A DNA stretch of 9,473 bases from an uncultured bacterium (GCA_937922775.1 CALAKE010000296.1:1-9473), one strand, 5' to 3'. Positions 1-6,723 are shown, counted from the first letter of the stretch. The notes: generated by a model not told the origin, from the sequence alone. Program-made: numbers and translations.

Positions 1-25
1 CCTGACGATTCATCCAGGGCTTGAG

Positions 26-64
26 TGCCGGTCGGCGCGGGGTAATCACCTCGGCGGACAGTTC
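26..64 (-). repeat. Outer inverted repeat, left arm (core on - strand, 34-59)
   Basis: Reverse complement of 524-562 with three mismatches, at 40, 44 and 52. The core, read on the - strand, begins GTCCGC, has a GGTGATTACC-like centre and ends CGCGCC, as the other copies do. It starts TGCCGG immediately after TTGAG (21-25). Confidence 0.9.
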
Positions 65-109
65 ACTCGCGGTAAGAGTACTTGCCCCTCAGGACGACGA
101 GTCGCCGCT

Positions 110-149
110 CGCTCAAGCGTCCGCTACGGCGATCACCCCGCGCCTCCCT
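110..149 (+). repeat. Inner inverted repeat, left arm (core 119-144)
   Basis: Matches the reverse complement of 441-480 at 39 of 40 bases, the only difference being C against T at 141. Its 26-base core (119-144) is a + strand relative of the outer-repeat core, with the centre GGCGATCACC. The higher identity of the inner pair compared with the outer pair suggests recent conversion or constraint, or simply a younger event. Confidence 0.92.
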
Positions 150-440
150 CGGCCATCGGCCGGCTTGATTGTCTGCCGCAGCAACGATTCTCGTATCTTT
201 CGACCCGCGGCGGATCTCAACTCATCCCGGCGGACACAGCCGTCCTCTTCGCTGCCGCTGGTGGCTGGAGGGGCGGTGATTGCGTCGTCAGGCAGCGTGG
301 CTGAGGCTGATGGCACACGGGAGCTCAAGACGGTTGCGATGTGGGTGCTGGAGGGGAGGACATGACTGTGATGAGAGCAAGCGTTCGGACGCCAGGGATG
401 CGCAGGGGCGACTCCGTCGAGGATGCTCGAGCTCGGACAC

Positions 441-480
441 AGGGAGGCACGGGGTGATCGCCGTAGCGGACGCTTGAGCG
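441..480 (-). repeat. Inner inverted repeat, right arm (core on - strand, 446-471)
   Basis: Partner of 110-149, 39/40 identical when reverse-complemented. The distance from this arm to the outer right arm (481-523, 43 bases) mirrors the 45-base left spacer. Confidence 0.92.
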
Positions 481-523
481 CGAAGGCTTCGAGCTTGCGG
501 GTTCATCTGGGAACCATGTGCGC

Positions 524-562
524 GAACTGTCCGCCAAGGTGATCACCTCGCGCCGACCGGCA
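524..562 (+). repeat. Outer inverted repeat, right arm (core 529-554)
   Basis: Partner of 26-64, 36/39. It contains the perfect 10-base palindrome GGTGATCACC at 538-547, which may itself be a dimeric protein-binding site. It ends CCGGCA, followed by A and then TTGAG at 564-568. Confidence 0.9.
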
Positions 563-578
563 ATTGAGCAACTCCGTT

Positions 579-604
579 GTCCGCCTAGGTGATTACGCCC
601 GGGT
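579..604 (+). repeat. Fifth, unpaired and diverged copy of the core repeat
   Basis: Direct repeat of the core at 529-554: positions 579-598 match the sequence from 528 onwards at 17 of 20 bases (TGTCCGCC, then AGGTGAT, then AC). It lies outside the nested structure, has no left-hand partner inside the window, and ends 27 bases before the nrdR -10 box. It could be an older end of the same element family or part of a multi-copy end. Confidence 0.7.
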
Positions 605-607
605 TGA

Positions 608-636
608 GGTTAATCCGGCGTTTGCTGGGCTATAAT
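608..636 (+). promoter_or_regulatory. Candidate sigma-70-type promoter of nrdR
   Basis: A perfect TATAAT lies at 631-636, 64 bases before the nrdR ATG. The -35 region is poor: GGTTAA (608-613) has the ideal 17-base spacer but few consensus matches, while TTGAGG (604-609) looks better but is 21 bases away. There is no TG extension of the -10. No obvious NrdR box (an AT-rich ~16-base palindrome in studied species) is visible between here and the start codon. Confidence 0.5.
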
Positions 637-700
637 CGGCTTTCCGCCCACTCCGAGCGAAAGGGCTCGCTTCCGACAACCGCGATGCGAGGAAATTTTC

Positions 701-1159
701 ATGAAATGTCCTTTCTGTGGGCATCTCAAAGACAAAGTCGTCGACTCTCGTGAGACGCAGGAATCGCAGGCCATTCGCCGGCGGCGCGAGTGCCTCGAGT
801 GCTCCCGGCGCTTCACGACCTACGAGAAGCTCGAAGACGTGCCCGTAATGGTCATCAAGAAGGATGGACGGCGCGAGCTCTTCGATCGCAAGAAGTTGCT
901 CGACGGGATGCTCACCGCGTGCGAGAAGCGCTCCGTGCCCTTGCAGCGACTCGAGATGATCTGTGACGAGGTCGAGGGGCTGGCTCAAGATCGCCAGGAG
1001 CGCGAGATCGCGACTACGGAGATTGGCGAGCTTGTGGTCGAACGACTGCGCGATCTCGACGACGTGGCCTATGTGCGTTTCGCCTCCGTCTATCGACAAT
1101 TCAAAGACATCAACGCATTCATGTCGGAGCTGAAGGCCCTTCTCGATGACCCCTCCTAG
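701..1159 (+). CDS. nrdR: Transcriptional repressor NrdR
   Basis: 152 residues, the usual NrdR length. NrdR is a cytoplasmic zinc-ribbon/ATP-cone repressor that binds NrdR boxes ahead of ribonucleotide reductase operons and senses ATP/dATP, shutting off dNTP synthesis when dATP is high. The zinc ribbon is complete: C3-P-F-C6 and C31-L-E-C34, with the family's D15-S-R and the basic run R26-R29 before the second cysteine pair. The ATP-cone follows from about residue 46 (VMVIKKDGRRELFDRKKL) to about 136, with the conserved YVRFASVYRQFKD near its end. A GAGGA sequence at 689-693, seven bases before the ATG, supports this start, as does the MKCPFC opening typical of the family. No ribonucleotide reductase gene is in the window, so its targets are elsewhere. 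The end overlaps the next gene by 14 bases, implying translational coupling. Confidence 0.97.
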   Translation: MKCPFCGHLKDKVVDSRETQESQAIRRRRECLECSRRFTTYEKLEDVPVMVIKKDGRRELFDRKKLLDGMLTACEKRSVPLQRLEMICDEVEGLAQDRQEREIATTEIGELVVERLRDLDDVAYVRFASVYRQFKDINAFMSELKALLDDPS

Positions 1160-2465
1160 CCCGGACACATCGGCCAAGTTGCCGGCACCGGGCGATGGTC
1201 TTTCCGAGCTTTTGAGCCGGGCGCCCCTGCCGCAGCTTTCGGCGCTCGCTGCCGCCCACCAGGGAGAGGTTTATCTGGTTGGCGGTGCTTTGCGCGACGC
1301 AATGCTCGGTTTGGAGGTCGCAGATCTCGACATCGCCGTAGAATCTGGCTTCGAGGAGTTCCTCCACTCGGTCGCAGTCGCGACGGGACGGCAGCCAGCG
1401 CCGATCGGTGATCGTTGGCGGCAGACGCATCGACTGCGGTGGCACGGAAGACAGCTCGACCTTGCGGTGCTTCTGGGGCCATTGGCACAGGATCTTGCTC
1501 AGCGCGACTTCACCGTCAACGCCATGGCCTTGCCGCTGCCGGCACCTGAGGAGGCCATGCGGGGATTGGTCGACCTATGCGGCGGACATCGCGATCTGGA
1601 GGAGAGGAAGATCCGCTGTGTGTCCGAGTCTGTTCTGGATGCGGATCCCTTGCGCCTGCTGAGGGCGGTGCGCTATGTGGCAGCTCTGCCGGACTTCGAT
1701 CTGGATCCGGCCACCGCGGAGGCCGTCGCTGCGCGGGCAGCTCGAATCGTTGAGCCGGCTGCAGAACGGGTGCAGTCGGAATGGAGGCACCTGCTTGAAG
1801 CAGAGCGCTGGCTGCGCGGGATCGAGATGGCGCGTACTCTGGACCTCGCCGGCCGATCATTCGCCAGCCTCGATGACCTCGAGACAGCATATGCCTGGTC
1901 GGAGCGGTGCAACGATTCTACTTTGGAAGGCGTTGAAGGTCTCAGGCCTCTCATAGCCCGATTGGCCGCGGTTCTGGCAGGGGACGTTCGAAGGCGCGGG
2001 ATGGAGCCTGTATGCGAAGGGCTACTCGCCAGGCGGTGGCCTGCCCGACTCGTGCGACAGGCGGCTCGAGCGGCCGACTGGTCACAGCGCGCGCATCATG
2101 CCGGCGAGAACGAGATTGCGGATTGGGTACTGCTCGATCGCGTCGCCGCGGCGCTTGCCGCACTGCTGGGGGAGGCGTGGGCTCGGTCGAGAAGTGCGCC
2201 GGCGCCCGCCGGCATCGCTCGTCTTCGGGTTTTGGCGCTGCGAGCGGGAGAGGATCGTTGGATCAGAGGCAAGGACCTTCGTGCTTGGGGGATGGATGAG
2301 GGCGCTGCGCTGGGCGCTGTTCTGGCCGAGGCGGCCCGGGGTCAAATTCTGCGGCGCTGGGACCGTCGAGAGGACGCGAGCGAATGGGCACGCAGCCGGG
2401 CTGCCTTATCTCGCCAGGGGGTGGTCGCAGGCTCCAAAGGAGAGAACCGGGATGGCGGGCCTTGA
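1146..2465 (+). CDS. Class II CCA tRNA nucleotidyltransferase / poly(A) polymerase family protein
   Basis: 439 residues. The family adds CCA to tRNA 3' ends, adds only part of it (CC or A), or polyadenylates RNA. Motifs seen: L44-V-G-G-A-L-R-D51 (the G-G-x-x-R-D nucleotide-binding turn), metal-binding D60-L-D62, D105 as a likely third carboxylate, R120-D-F-T-V-N-A-M-A128 (motif B, ribose recognition), and D165-A-D-P-L-R-L-L-R173 (motif D, base recognition). A C-terminal tail with G375-K-D-L is like the GKDL signature at the end of many bacterial CCA enzymes. No HD phosphohydrolase domain is visible. Odd point: motif D is normally E-D-x-x-R, and here Ala166 replaces the Glu while D167 and R170 remain. 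The start overlaps nrdR, with GAAGG at 1132-1136 as a possible ribosome site. Full CCA addition, A-addition and poly(A) synthesis cannot be separated by sequence alone, so no symbol is given. The family call is firm. Confidence 0.88.
   Translation: MTPPSPDTSAKLPAPGDGLSELLSRAPLPQLSALAAAHQGEVYLVGGALRDAMLGLEVADLDIAVESGFEEFLHSVAVATGRQPAPIGDRWRQTHRLRWHGRQLDLAVLLGPLAQDLAQRDFTVNAMALPLPAPEEAMRGLVDLCGGHRDLEERKIRCVSESVLDADPLRLLRAVRYVAALPDFDLDPATAEAVAARAARIVEPAAERVQSEWRHLLEAERWLRGIEMARTLDLAGRSFASLDDLETAYAWSERCNDSTLEGVEGLRPLIARLAAVLAGDVRRRGMEPVCEGLLARRWPARLVRQAARAADWSQRAHHAGENEIADWVLLDRVAAALAALLGEAWARSRSAPAPAGIARLRVLALRAGEDRWIRGKDLRAWGMDEGAALGAVLAEAARGQILRRWDRREDASEWARSRAALSRQGVVAGSKGENRDGGP
2436..2444 (+). 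promoter_or_regulatory. Strong Shine-Dalgarno sequence near the thiL start, in register with an out-of-frame ATG
   Basis: AAAGGAGAG lies seven bases before an ATG at 2452. That ATG is not in the thiL frame and opens only seven codons (MAGLDRS, stop at 2473-2475). The thiL-frame TTG at 2462 lies 17 bases from this site, longer than the usual spacing. The site therefore either recruits ribosomes that reinitiate at the TTG, or marks a true start hidden by an indel. Confidence 0.45.
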
Positions 2466-3565
2466 TCGATCGTAAGCAGACAATCTCTGACATCGGCGAG
2501 TCGGCTCTGGTCGAGAGAGTCCTCAGCCTCATCGGCACCTGCGATCGAGGCGTTTTACAGGGCCCAGGGGACGATGGAGCGGTCGTGGATCCCGGTGGGC
2601 GGCGACTGGTTCTGAGCACGGACAGTCAGCACGAGGGAGTGCATTTCCGCCAGCAATGGACCGCACCTTGCGATCTCGGACGGCGGGCAATGGCCGTCAA
2701 TGTTTCTGACCTCGGGGCCATGGGGGCCGATCCGCTCTGGGGCTTGGTTGCATTTGCTTTGCCGCAGTCGACCGAGCTGCGGTGGATTGAGGACGTCGCT
2801 CGTGGGATGGGCTCGGCAAGTGAGGAGTTTGGCTGTTCGATCATCGGCGGCGACGTGACCCGAGTGCCCGAGCGCATCGGGATCACCGTTACGGTGGTCG
2901 GAGCGCTGCCGCCCGACCGGGAGGCGGTGTTGCGCCGTGGCGCTCAGCCCGGAGACCTTTGTTGGGTCACAGGCTTTCCTGGCCGAGCAGCCGCCGGCCG
3001 TCGCCTCTTGAGCGCCGGCTACAGGTTGTCCTCCGAGGAGACCGGCAGGGGCGGCCGCAGAGTAGAGCTGCGGGGAACCAGGGTCGCTGATGCCGGAGTT
3101 GCCGAGGATGCCCGTTGCTGTCTGGCCGCCTACCTGCAACCGATGCCTCCGTTATCTATGGGCGCCAGGGTAGCTGAGGCATCTCTGGTCAATGCCATGA
3201 TCGACGTGAGCGATGGCCTGGGGATCGACCTGATGAGAATCTGTCAGGCTTCCGACGTCGGAGTCGAGGTCGAGATCGGGGATTTGGAGGGACGATCAGA
3301 GCTGCAGCGCTGGCAGGCAGGAGGTTTGGGATCTGTCAGGGAGTGGGTGCTGGGCGGGGGCGATGACTACCAGCTTCTGGGGGCCTGCCCGCGGGAGGCT
3401 GAGGAGGACCTGTTCTCAGTCGCAAACGAGTTGGGCATCGCACTGCATCGCATTGGTCAGTTTCTGCCTGTGGGGGAGGGGTGCAGGCTGCGTGGCCAGG
3501 AAGGAACAGAACCGCTGGTTGTACGGGGTTGGGACCACTTCGGCGCGTCGGAAGTGATCCGATGA
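2462..3565 (+). CDS. thiL: Thiamine-monophosphate kinase
   Basis: 367 residues from the chosen TTG. ThiL phosphorylates thiamine monophosphate with ATP to give thiamine diphosphate, the last step of coenzyme synthesis, in the cytoplasm. It belongs to the PurM/ThiL/HypE fold. Motifs: the opening ISDIGE (8-13), G36-D-D-G-A-V-V42, S52-T-D-S-Q-H-E-G-V-H-F62, N80-V-S-D-L-G-A-M-G-A89 (Mg/ATP-binding acidic residues), G129-G-D-V-T-R134, M246-I-D-V-S-D-G-L253, and G298-G-G-D-D-Y-Q-L-L306 for the usual GGEDYELL. An in-frame ATG at 2384 would add 26 low-complexity residues lying wholly inside the previous gene. I prefer TTG at 2462 because it puts ISDIGE at the family's usual distance from the N-terminus and overlaps the upstream stop as TTGA. 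The length is slightly above the usual 320-350, mainly through a linker around residues 190-225. It is probably co-transcribed with the two genes before it. Confidence 0.93.
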   Translation: MIDRKQTISDIGESALVERVLSLIGTCDRGVLQGPGDDGAVVDPGGRRLVLSTDSQHEGVHFRQQWTAPCDLGRRAMAVNVSDLGAMGADPLWGLVAFALPQSTELRWIEDVARGMGSASEEFGCSIIGGDVTRVPERIGITVTVVGALPPDREAVLRRGAQPGDLCWVTGFPGRAAAGRRLLSAGYRLSSEETGRGGRRVELRGTRVADAGVAEDARCCLAAYLQPMPPLSMGARVAEASLVNAMIDVSDGLGIDLMRICQASDVGVEVEIGDLEGRSELQRWQAGGLGSVREWVLGGGDDYQLLGACPREAEEDLFSVANELGIALHRIGQFLPVGEGCRLRGQEGTEPLVVRGWDHFGASEVIR

Positions 3566-3608
3566 GAAGGGCTCTCGTGAAGATCTCTGGAGCTCGGGAG
3601 GTTCGCCG

Positions 3609-4724
3609 ATGTCAATAGCATTCACCGTGCAGTCGCGCGACGAGAAGAGCGAGGCACGCTGCGGTCTCTTGGAGACACCTCACGGCAAGGTGGAAACACC
3701 AGCGTTCATGCCGGTCGGCACGTACGGCGCCGTGAAAGGTATGCGCTCCGAGGATCTCGAGGCCGTGGGGGCTCAGATCGTACTGTCGAACACCTACCAC
3801 CTGGCTGAGCGCCCAGGCGCCGACACCATCGCTCGTCTTGGCGGGCTGCACCGGTTCATGGGCTGGAATCAACCGATCCTCACAGACAGTGGCGGCTACC
3901 AGGTCATGTCACTTTCCCGACGTTGCGTCGTCCATGATGATGGCGTCACCTTTCAGTCACCCTTGGACGGCAGCGAGCGCACCCTCACCCCTGAAAGCGT
4001 TGTCGCCATCCAGGCCCAGCTCGGCTCCGATATCGCGATGGTCTTGGACGAGTGCGTTGCCAACCCGGCCGACCGAAAGACCGCGGAGAAGGCAGTGGCT
4101 CGGACCCAGGGGTGGGCCGTGCGCAGCCGGCCGCTTGCCGAAAACCTTCCGGGAGGCCTGTTTGGTATCGTGCAGGGCAGTGTCTATCCCGACCTCCGAC
4201 ATGCACATGCTCTGCAGTTGTCGGCCCTCGACTTTCCGGGATACGCCATCGGGGGGCTGTCGGTGGGGGAGGAGAAGGAAGTCACATGGGAGGTGTTGGA
4301 GGCGGCCGTGCAGGGCCTGCCCGATGACAAGCCGCACTACGTGATGGGTATGGGAACGCCTCTCGATCTAATCGAGGCCGTTTCTCGGGGCGCTGACATG
4401 TTCGACTGCGTGATCCCAACGCGTCATGCGCGTAATGGTGTCGCGTTCACGAGCACGGGGAAGATCTCGATCAAGCAACAGTGTTATGCGGAGGATCCCG
4501 AGCCCCTCGACAGCAACTGCAAGTGTCCGACCTGTCGCCGCTACAGTCGTGCCTACTTGCGCCACCTGAAAATGCGTTCGGAGATGTCCGGAGCGATACT
4601 CCTCACCTGGCACAACCTCTTTCATTACCTTGACTCGATGCGCCGCATCCGGCACGCTATCCATTCAGCTTCCTTTGCGGACTTGCTCGTTGAAGCGCGG
4701 TCGGCGGAAGAAGCTGCACCGTAG
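3609..4724 (+). CDS. tgt: tRNA-guanine transglycosylase (queuine tRNA-ribosyltransferase)
   Basis: 371 residues, matching bacterial Tgt (about 375). It exchanges guanine-34 in the anticodon of GUN tRNAs for preQ1, the committed tRNA step of queuosine synthesis. The TIM-barrel motifs are complete: T92-D-S-G-G-Y-Q with the general acid/base D93, C149 in L-D-E-C-V as in bacterial preQ1-using enzymes, the substrate loop G215-G-L-S-V-G-E221, and D266-C-V-I-P-T-R-H-A-R-N-G with the nucleophile D266. The structural zinc site C304-x-C306-x2-C309 plus H335 (WHNLFHY) is intact. GGGAGG at 3596-3601, seven bases before the ATG, fixes the start. The gap from thiL is 43 bases, so transcription is probably continuous. 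The next genes are yajC-secD-secF, the order found in many bacteria including E. coli. A functional full-length enzyme is expected. Confidence 0.97.
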   Translation: MSIAFTVQSRDEKSEARCGLLETPHGKVETPAFMPVGTYGAVKGMRSEDLEAVGAQIVLSNTYHLAERPGADTIARLGGLHRFMGWNQPILTDSGGYQVMSLSRRCVVHDDGVTFQSPLDGSERTLTPESVVAIQAQLGSDIAMVLDECVANPADRKTAEKAVARTQGWAVRSRPLAENLPGGLFGIVQGSVYPDLRHAHALQLSALDFPGYAIGGLSVGEEKEVTWEVLEAAVQGLPDDKPHYVMGMGTPLDLIEAVSRGADMFDCVIPTRHARNGVAFTSTGKISIKQQCYAEDPEPLDSNCKCPTCRRYSRAYLRHLKMRSEMSGAILLTWHNLFHYLDSMRRIRHAIHSASFADLLVEARSAEEAAP

Positions 4725-4732
4725 TACGGTCA

Positions 4733-4754
4733 AGCCGGCACCCGGCTGGCTTTT
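4733..4754 (+). terminator. Possible weak intrinsic terminator after tgt
   Basis: A perfect 6-base stem (AGCCGG 4733-4738 with CCGGCT 4742-4747) with a 3-base loop sits 8 bases after the tgt stop, followed by GGC and four T (4751-4754). The stem is short and the T-run brief, so termination would be partial at best. An alternative pairing AAGCC (4732-4736) with GGCTT (4748-4752) puts the helix directly against the T-run. Confidence 0.35.
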
Positions 4755-4781
4755 GACTCGGTTATTCCCACCAGATCGAAT
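4753..4781 (+). promoter_or_regulatory. Candidate promoter for yajC-secD-secF
   Basis: TTGACT (4753-4758) matches five of six -35 bases and is followed after 17 bases by TCGAAT (4776-4781), which matches four of six -10 bases. It lies in the only sizeable gap (92 bases) between tgt and the translocase genes, 35 bases before the yajC start. In GC-rich DNA such partial matches arise by chance, so this is tentative. Confidence 0.35.
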
Positions 4782-4816
4782 CGTCGACTTGGATCGGCGC
4801 GTAGATTGAGGCGATC

Positions 4817-5128
4817 GTGGACATTCGTTTGCTTGCGTTGATGGCTCCCGCCGAAGGACAGAGTGGATGGGCCGGGCTTATCCCCCTGGCCATGATGCTA
4901 GGTGTCTTCTATTTCCTGCTCATTGCTCCCATGCGCAGGCGGCAGCGACAGCAGCAGGAGATGATTGGAGCCCTGAAGACTGGCGACCGGGTCGTCACGT
5001 CCGGCGGGATTTATGGCACCATCGTAAGTATCAAAGAAGATCGGCTCACGTTGCGTATCGCCGACCAAGTGAAGATCGAGGTCGCGAAGGCGAGTGTCTC
5101 CGGTCTCGACCAACCGCCGAAGGAATAG
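4817..5128 (+). CDS. yajC: Sec translocon accessory subunit YajC
   Basis: 103 residues, the usual size of YajC, a single-span inner-membrane protein that associates with SecDF-YidC and the SecYEG channel. One membrane helix spans about residues 20-37 (GLIPLAMMLGVFYFLLIAP), followed at once by the family's basic stretch M39-R-R-R-Q-R-Q-Q-Q, which faces the cytoplasm. A small beta-rich domain follows, with the hallmark L-K-T-G-D-R-V-V-T-S-G-G-I-Y-G-T-I-V. The start is GTG, supported by GAGG at 4808-4811 five bases upstream. The next ATG in frame (codon 9) would also keep the whole helix, so the exact start is not certain. It lies 29 bases before secD, consistent with a yajC-secD-secF operon. 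Confidence 0.95.
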   Translation: MDIRLLALMAPAEGQSGWAGLIPLAMMLGVFYFLLIAPMRRRQRQQQEMIGALKTGDRVVTSGGIYGTIVSIKEDRLTLRIADQVKIEVAKASVSGLDQPPKE

Positions 5129-5157
5129 CCTCCCTTCGATCGCACTGGCAAGGATTC

Positions 5158-6723
5158 ATGTCCCGCGACATCATCTACAAGGCAGTTCTGATTCTGGCTG
5201 TTGCCGGCTTCTCGCTCTTCATGGCATACCCGCCAGATGAGCAGATCAACTACGGTCTCGACCTCAGCGGCGGCATCCACCTCGTTCTCGAGGTTCAGGT
5301 CGACGAGGCCGTTGCGGCGGAAGTGCGCAACGACCTCGACCGTTTTACCGATCTTCTCGTGGACGAGGGAGTGACTGTTGTCAGCGAACAGGTCGACTCC
5401 GACTCTCAATTCACAGTGACGGTGGCGAGCGCCGACCTGGGCCGTGCAGTGGACCTAGCGGAGGAGTACTACACCGCCTACGACACGACGCGGGGCCGAG
5501 GTGACGCTGCGACACTGAGCATGAGCTTGTCGACTGCGTACGGCGCCGACCTGGCCGACCGTGCGGTACGCCAGTCGCTGCAGACCATCCGCAACCGTGT
5601 CGATGCCTTCGGCGTGGCGGAGCCAGTGGTGCAGCGGCAGGGAACCGCCGGCAATCGAATCCTCGTGCAATTACCCGGCGTCGATGATCCCGAACGCGTC
5701 AAGAACATCTTGCGTACCTCCGCACTGCTCGAGTGGCAGATGGTCGAAGGGGGACCGGCAGAGAGTCGTGAGGCACTCCTCGAGGCATACGGCGGTGTGC
5801 TGCCGGTGGGCATGGAGATCCTGCCACTGTTGGCCGAGCCATCTGCGGCGGGAGAAGGCAGAGTTACCATCTATTACCTCCTGCGGGTCGCGCCGGCTGT
5901 TACCGGCCGTGATCTGAAGACGGCTCGGTTGAGCACTGACCAGATGGGTCTGCCCGCCGTTTCATTCACTCTCAATCCCGAAGGCGCGGGAACGTTCGAG
6001 AGAGTCACGGGTGAGAATATCGGCAGGCAGCTGGCGATCGTGCTCGACGACCGGGTCCACGCAGCTCCCGTAATCGAGTCCCGGATCTCTGGCCCCGGAA
6101 TCATCAGCAATATCGGGACGGTTCAGGAGGCGGAAGACCTCGCGTTGGTGTTGCGCTCCGGTGCGTTGCCTGCCTCAATTCGGTACCTCGAGGAGCGCAG
6201 CGTGGGGCCGTCGCTGGGTCGAGAGTCGATCGAGCGTGGTGTCACTGCCGCCGCTATCGGCATGGCTCTGGTTGTGGCCTTCATGCTGGTCTACTACAGG
6301 GGTGCCGGGATCAACGCTGTCTTCGCACTGGCGCTCAATATGATCATCGTCCTGGGCGTCATGGCAGCGCTCGGGGCCACCCTGACCTTGCCGGGCATCG
6401 CAGGCCTCATTCTTCTGATCGGTATGGCGGTCGATGCCAATGTTCTGATCTTCGAGCGAATTCGGGAAGAGCTTGGTTTGGGCAAGACGGTGCGTTCGTC
6501 CATCGACGCGGGGTTCAGCAAGGCACTCTCGGCGATCCTCGACGCCAACATCACGACATTGATCGCTGCGGTGTTTCTATTCCAGTTCGGCACTGGGCCA
6601 GTGAAGGGCTTCGCGGTCACCATTACGATCGGCATCCTGGCCTCTATGTTCACGTCTCTATTCGTTTCCCGTTTTCTGTTTTCCCTGTGGATCCTGCGCA
6701 GGCCGGGTAAGTTGAGTATCTAA
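5158..6723 (+). CDS. secD: Protein translocase subunit SecD
   Basis: 521 residues. SecD forms with SecF an RND-type, ion-gradient-driven inner-membrane complex that pulls exported proteins out of SecYEG on the periplasmic side. A first membrane helix (about 8-24) precedes the conserved Y32-G-L-D-L-S-G-G-I-H-L-V-L-E-V. The large periplasmic P1 domain includes R145-N-R-V-D-A-F-G-V-A-E-P-V-V-Q-R and, later, G289-R-Q-L-A-I-V-L-D-D-R-V-H-A-A-P-V. Five further helices follow at about 362-380, 385-406, 410-432, 462-478 and 484-510. The motif G422-M-A-V-D-A-N-V-L-I-F-E-R-I-R-E carries D426, equivalent to the proton-relay aspartate of E. coli SecD. The P1 domain is shorter than in the 615-residue E. 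coli protein. The reading frame extends upstream to 4867, but that part overlaps yajC; ATG 5158 with AAGGA at 5150-5154 is the proper start. The stop overlaps the secF ATG by one base (TAATG). Confidence 0.97.
   Translation: MSRDIIYKAVLILAVAGFSLFMAYPPDEQINYGLDLSGGIHLVLEVQVDEAVAAEVRNDLDRFTDLLVDEGVTVVSEQVDSDSQFTVTVASADLGRAVDLAEEYYTAYDTTRGRGDAATLSMSLSTAYGADLADRAVRQSLQTIRNRVDAFGVAEPVVQRQGTAGNRILVQLPGVDDPERVKNILRTSALLEWQMVEGGPAESREALLEAYGGVLPVGMEILPLLAEPSAAGEGRVTIYYLLRVAPAVTGRDLKTARLSTDQMGLPAVSFTLNPEGAGTFERVTGENIGRQLAIVLDDRVHAAPVIESRISGPGIISNIGTVQEAEDLALVLRSGALPASIRYLEERSVGPSLGRESIERGVTAAAIGMALVVAFMLVYYRGAGINAVFALALNMIIVLGVMAALGATLTLPGIAGLILLIGMAVDANVLIFERIREELGLGKTVRSSIDAGFSKALSAILDANITTLIAAVFLFQFGTGPVKGFAVTITIGILASMFTSLFVSRFLFSLWILRRPGKLSI

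Larger units (their letters stand above)
26..562. mobile_element. Putative transposase-less (MITE-like) element with nested inverted repeats
   Basis: A 537-base segment bounded by a 39-base imperfect inverted repeat (26-64 against 524-562, 36/39 matches) that encloses a second 40-base inverted repeat (110-149 against 441-480, 39/40). The outer-to-inner spacers are almost equal, 45 and 43 bases, though poorly conserved in sequence. The ends read TG...CA. No transposase-like protein is encoded: the 291-base centre (150-440) has only short frames without recognisable motifs. The longest + strand frame (21-365) and its opposite-strand counterparts simply translate the repeats, giving the same peptide words from both arms. 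TG...CA ends with several copies of one motif per end are typical of IS21-family elements, so an internally deleted IS21-like element is my best reading. The family name is inference. A fixed regulatory or replication-related repeat region is the alternative. Confidence 0.5.

Noticed and set aside
21..365. 114-residue + strand reading frame in the repeat region
   Set aside because: Its N-terminal half is a translation of two repeat arms, and the same peptide words (AQASATAITP) appear in - strand frames over the other arms. No ribosome site fits and no motif is recognised.
362..457. 31-codon ORF (starting MTVMRASV) preceded by the purine-rich GGAGGGGAGGA at 350-360
   Set aside because: The ribosome-site-like run is tempting, but the product resembles nothing I know and its end runs into the inner repeat. 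At most it is a remnant of a deleted element gene.
579..700. NrdR boxes or autoregulatory sites upstream of nrdR
   Set aside because: The core repeats here are GC-rich with a GGTGATCACC-type centre and do not resemble the AT-rich NrdR box; no paired boxes at the usual helical spacing were seen.
593..1177. 194-residue - strand frame opposite nrdR, and other long opposite-strand frames across the window
   Set aside because: Shadow frames caused by GC-rich codon use opposite well-identified genes; none shows family motifs or a ribosome site.
3562..3618. 18-codon ORF overlapping the thiL stop as ATGA and running into the tgt start, a possible leader peptide
   Set aside because: No recognisable composition (no run of regulatory codons) and only a weak upstream GGAAG. 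tgt has its own good ribosome site at 3596-3601.
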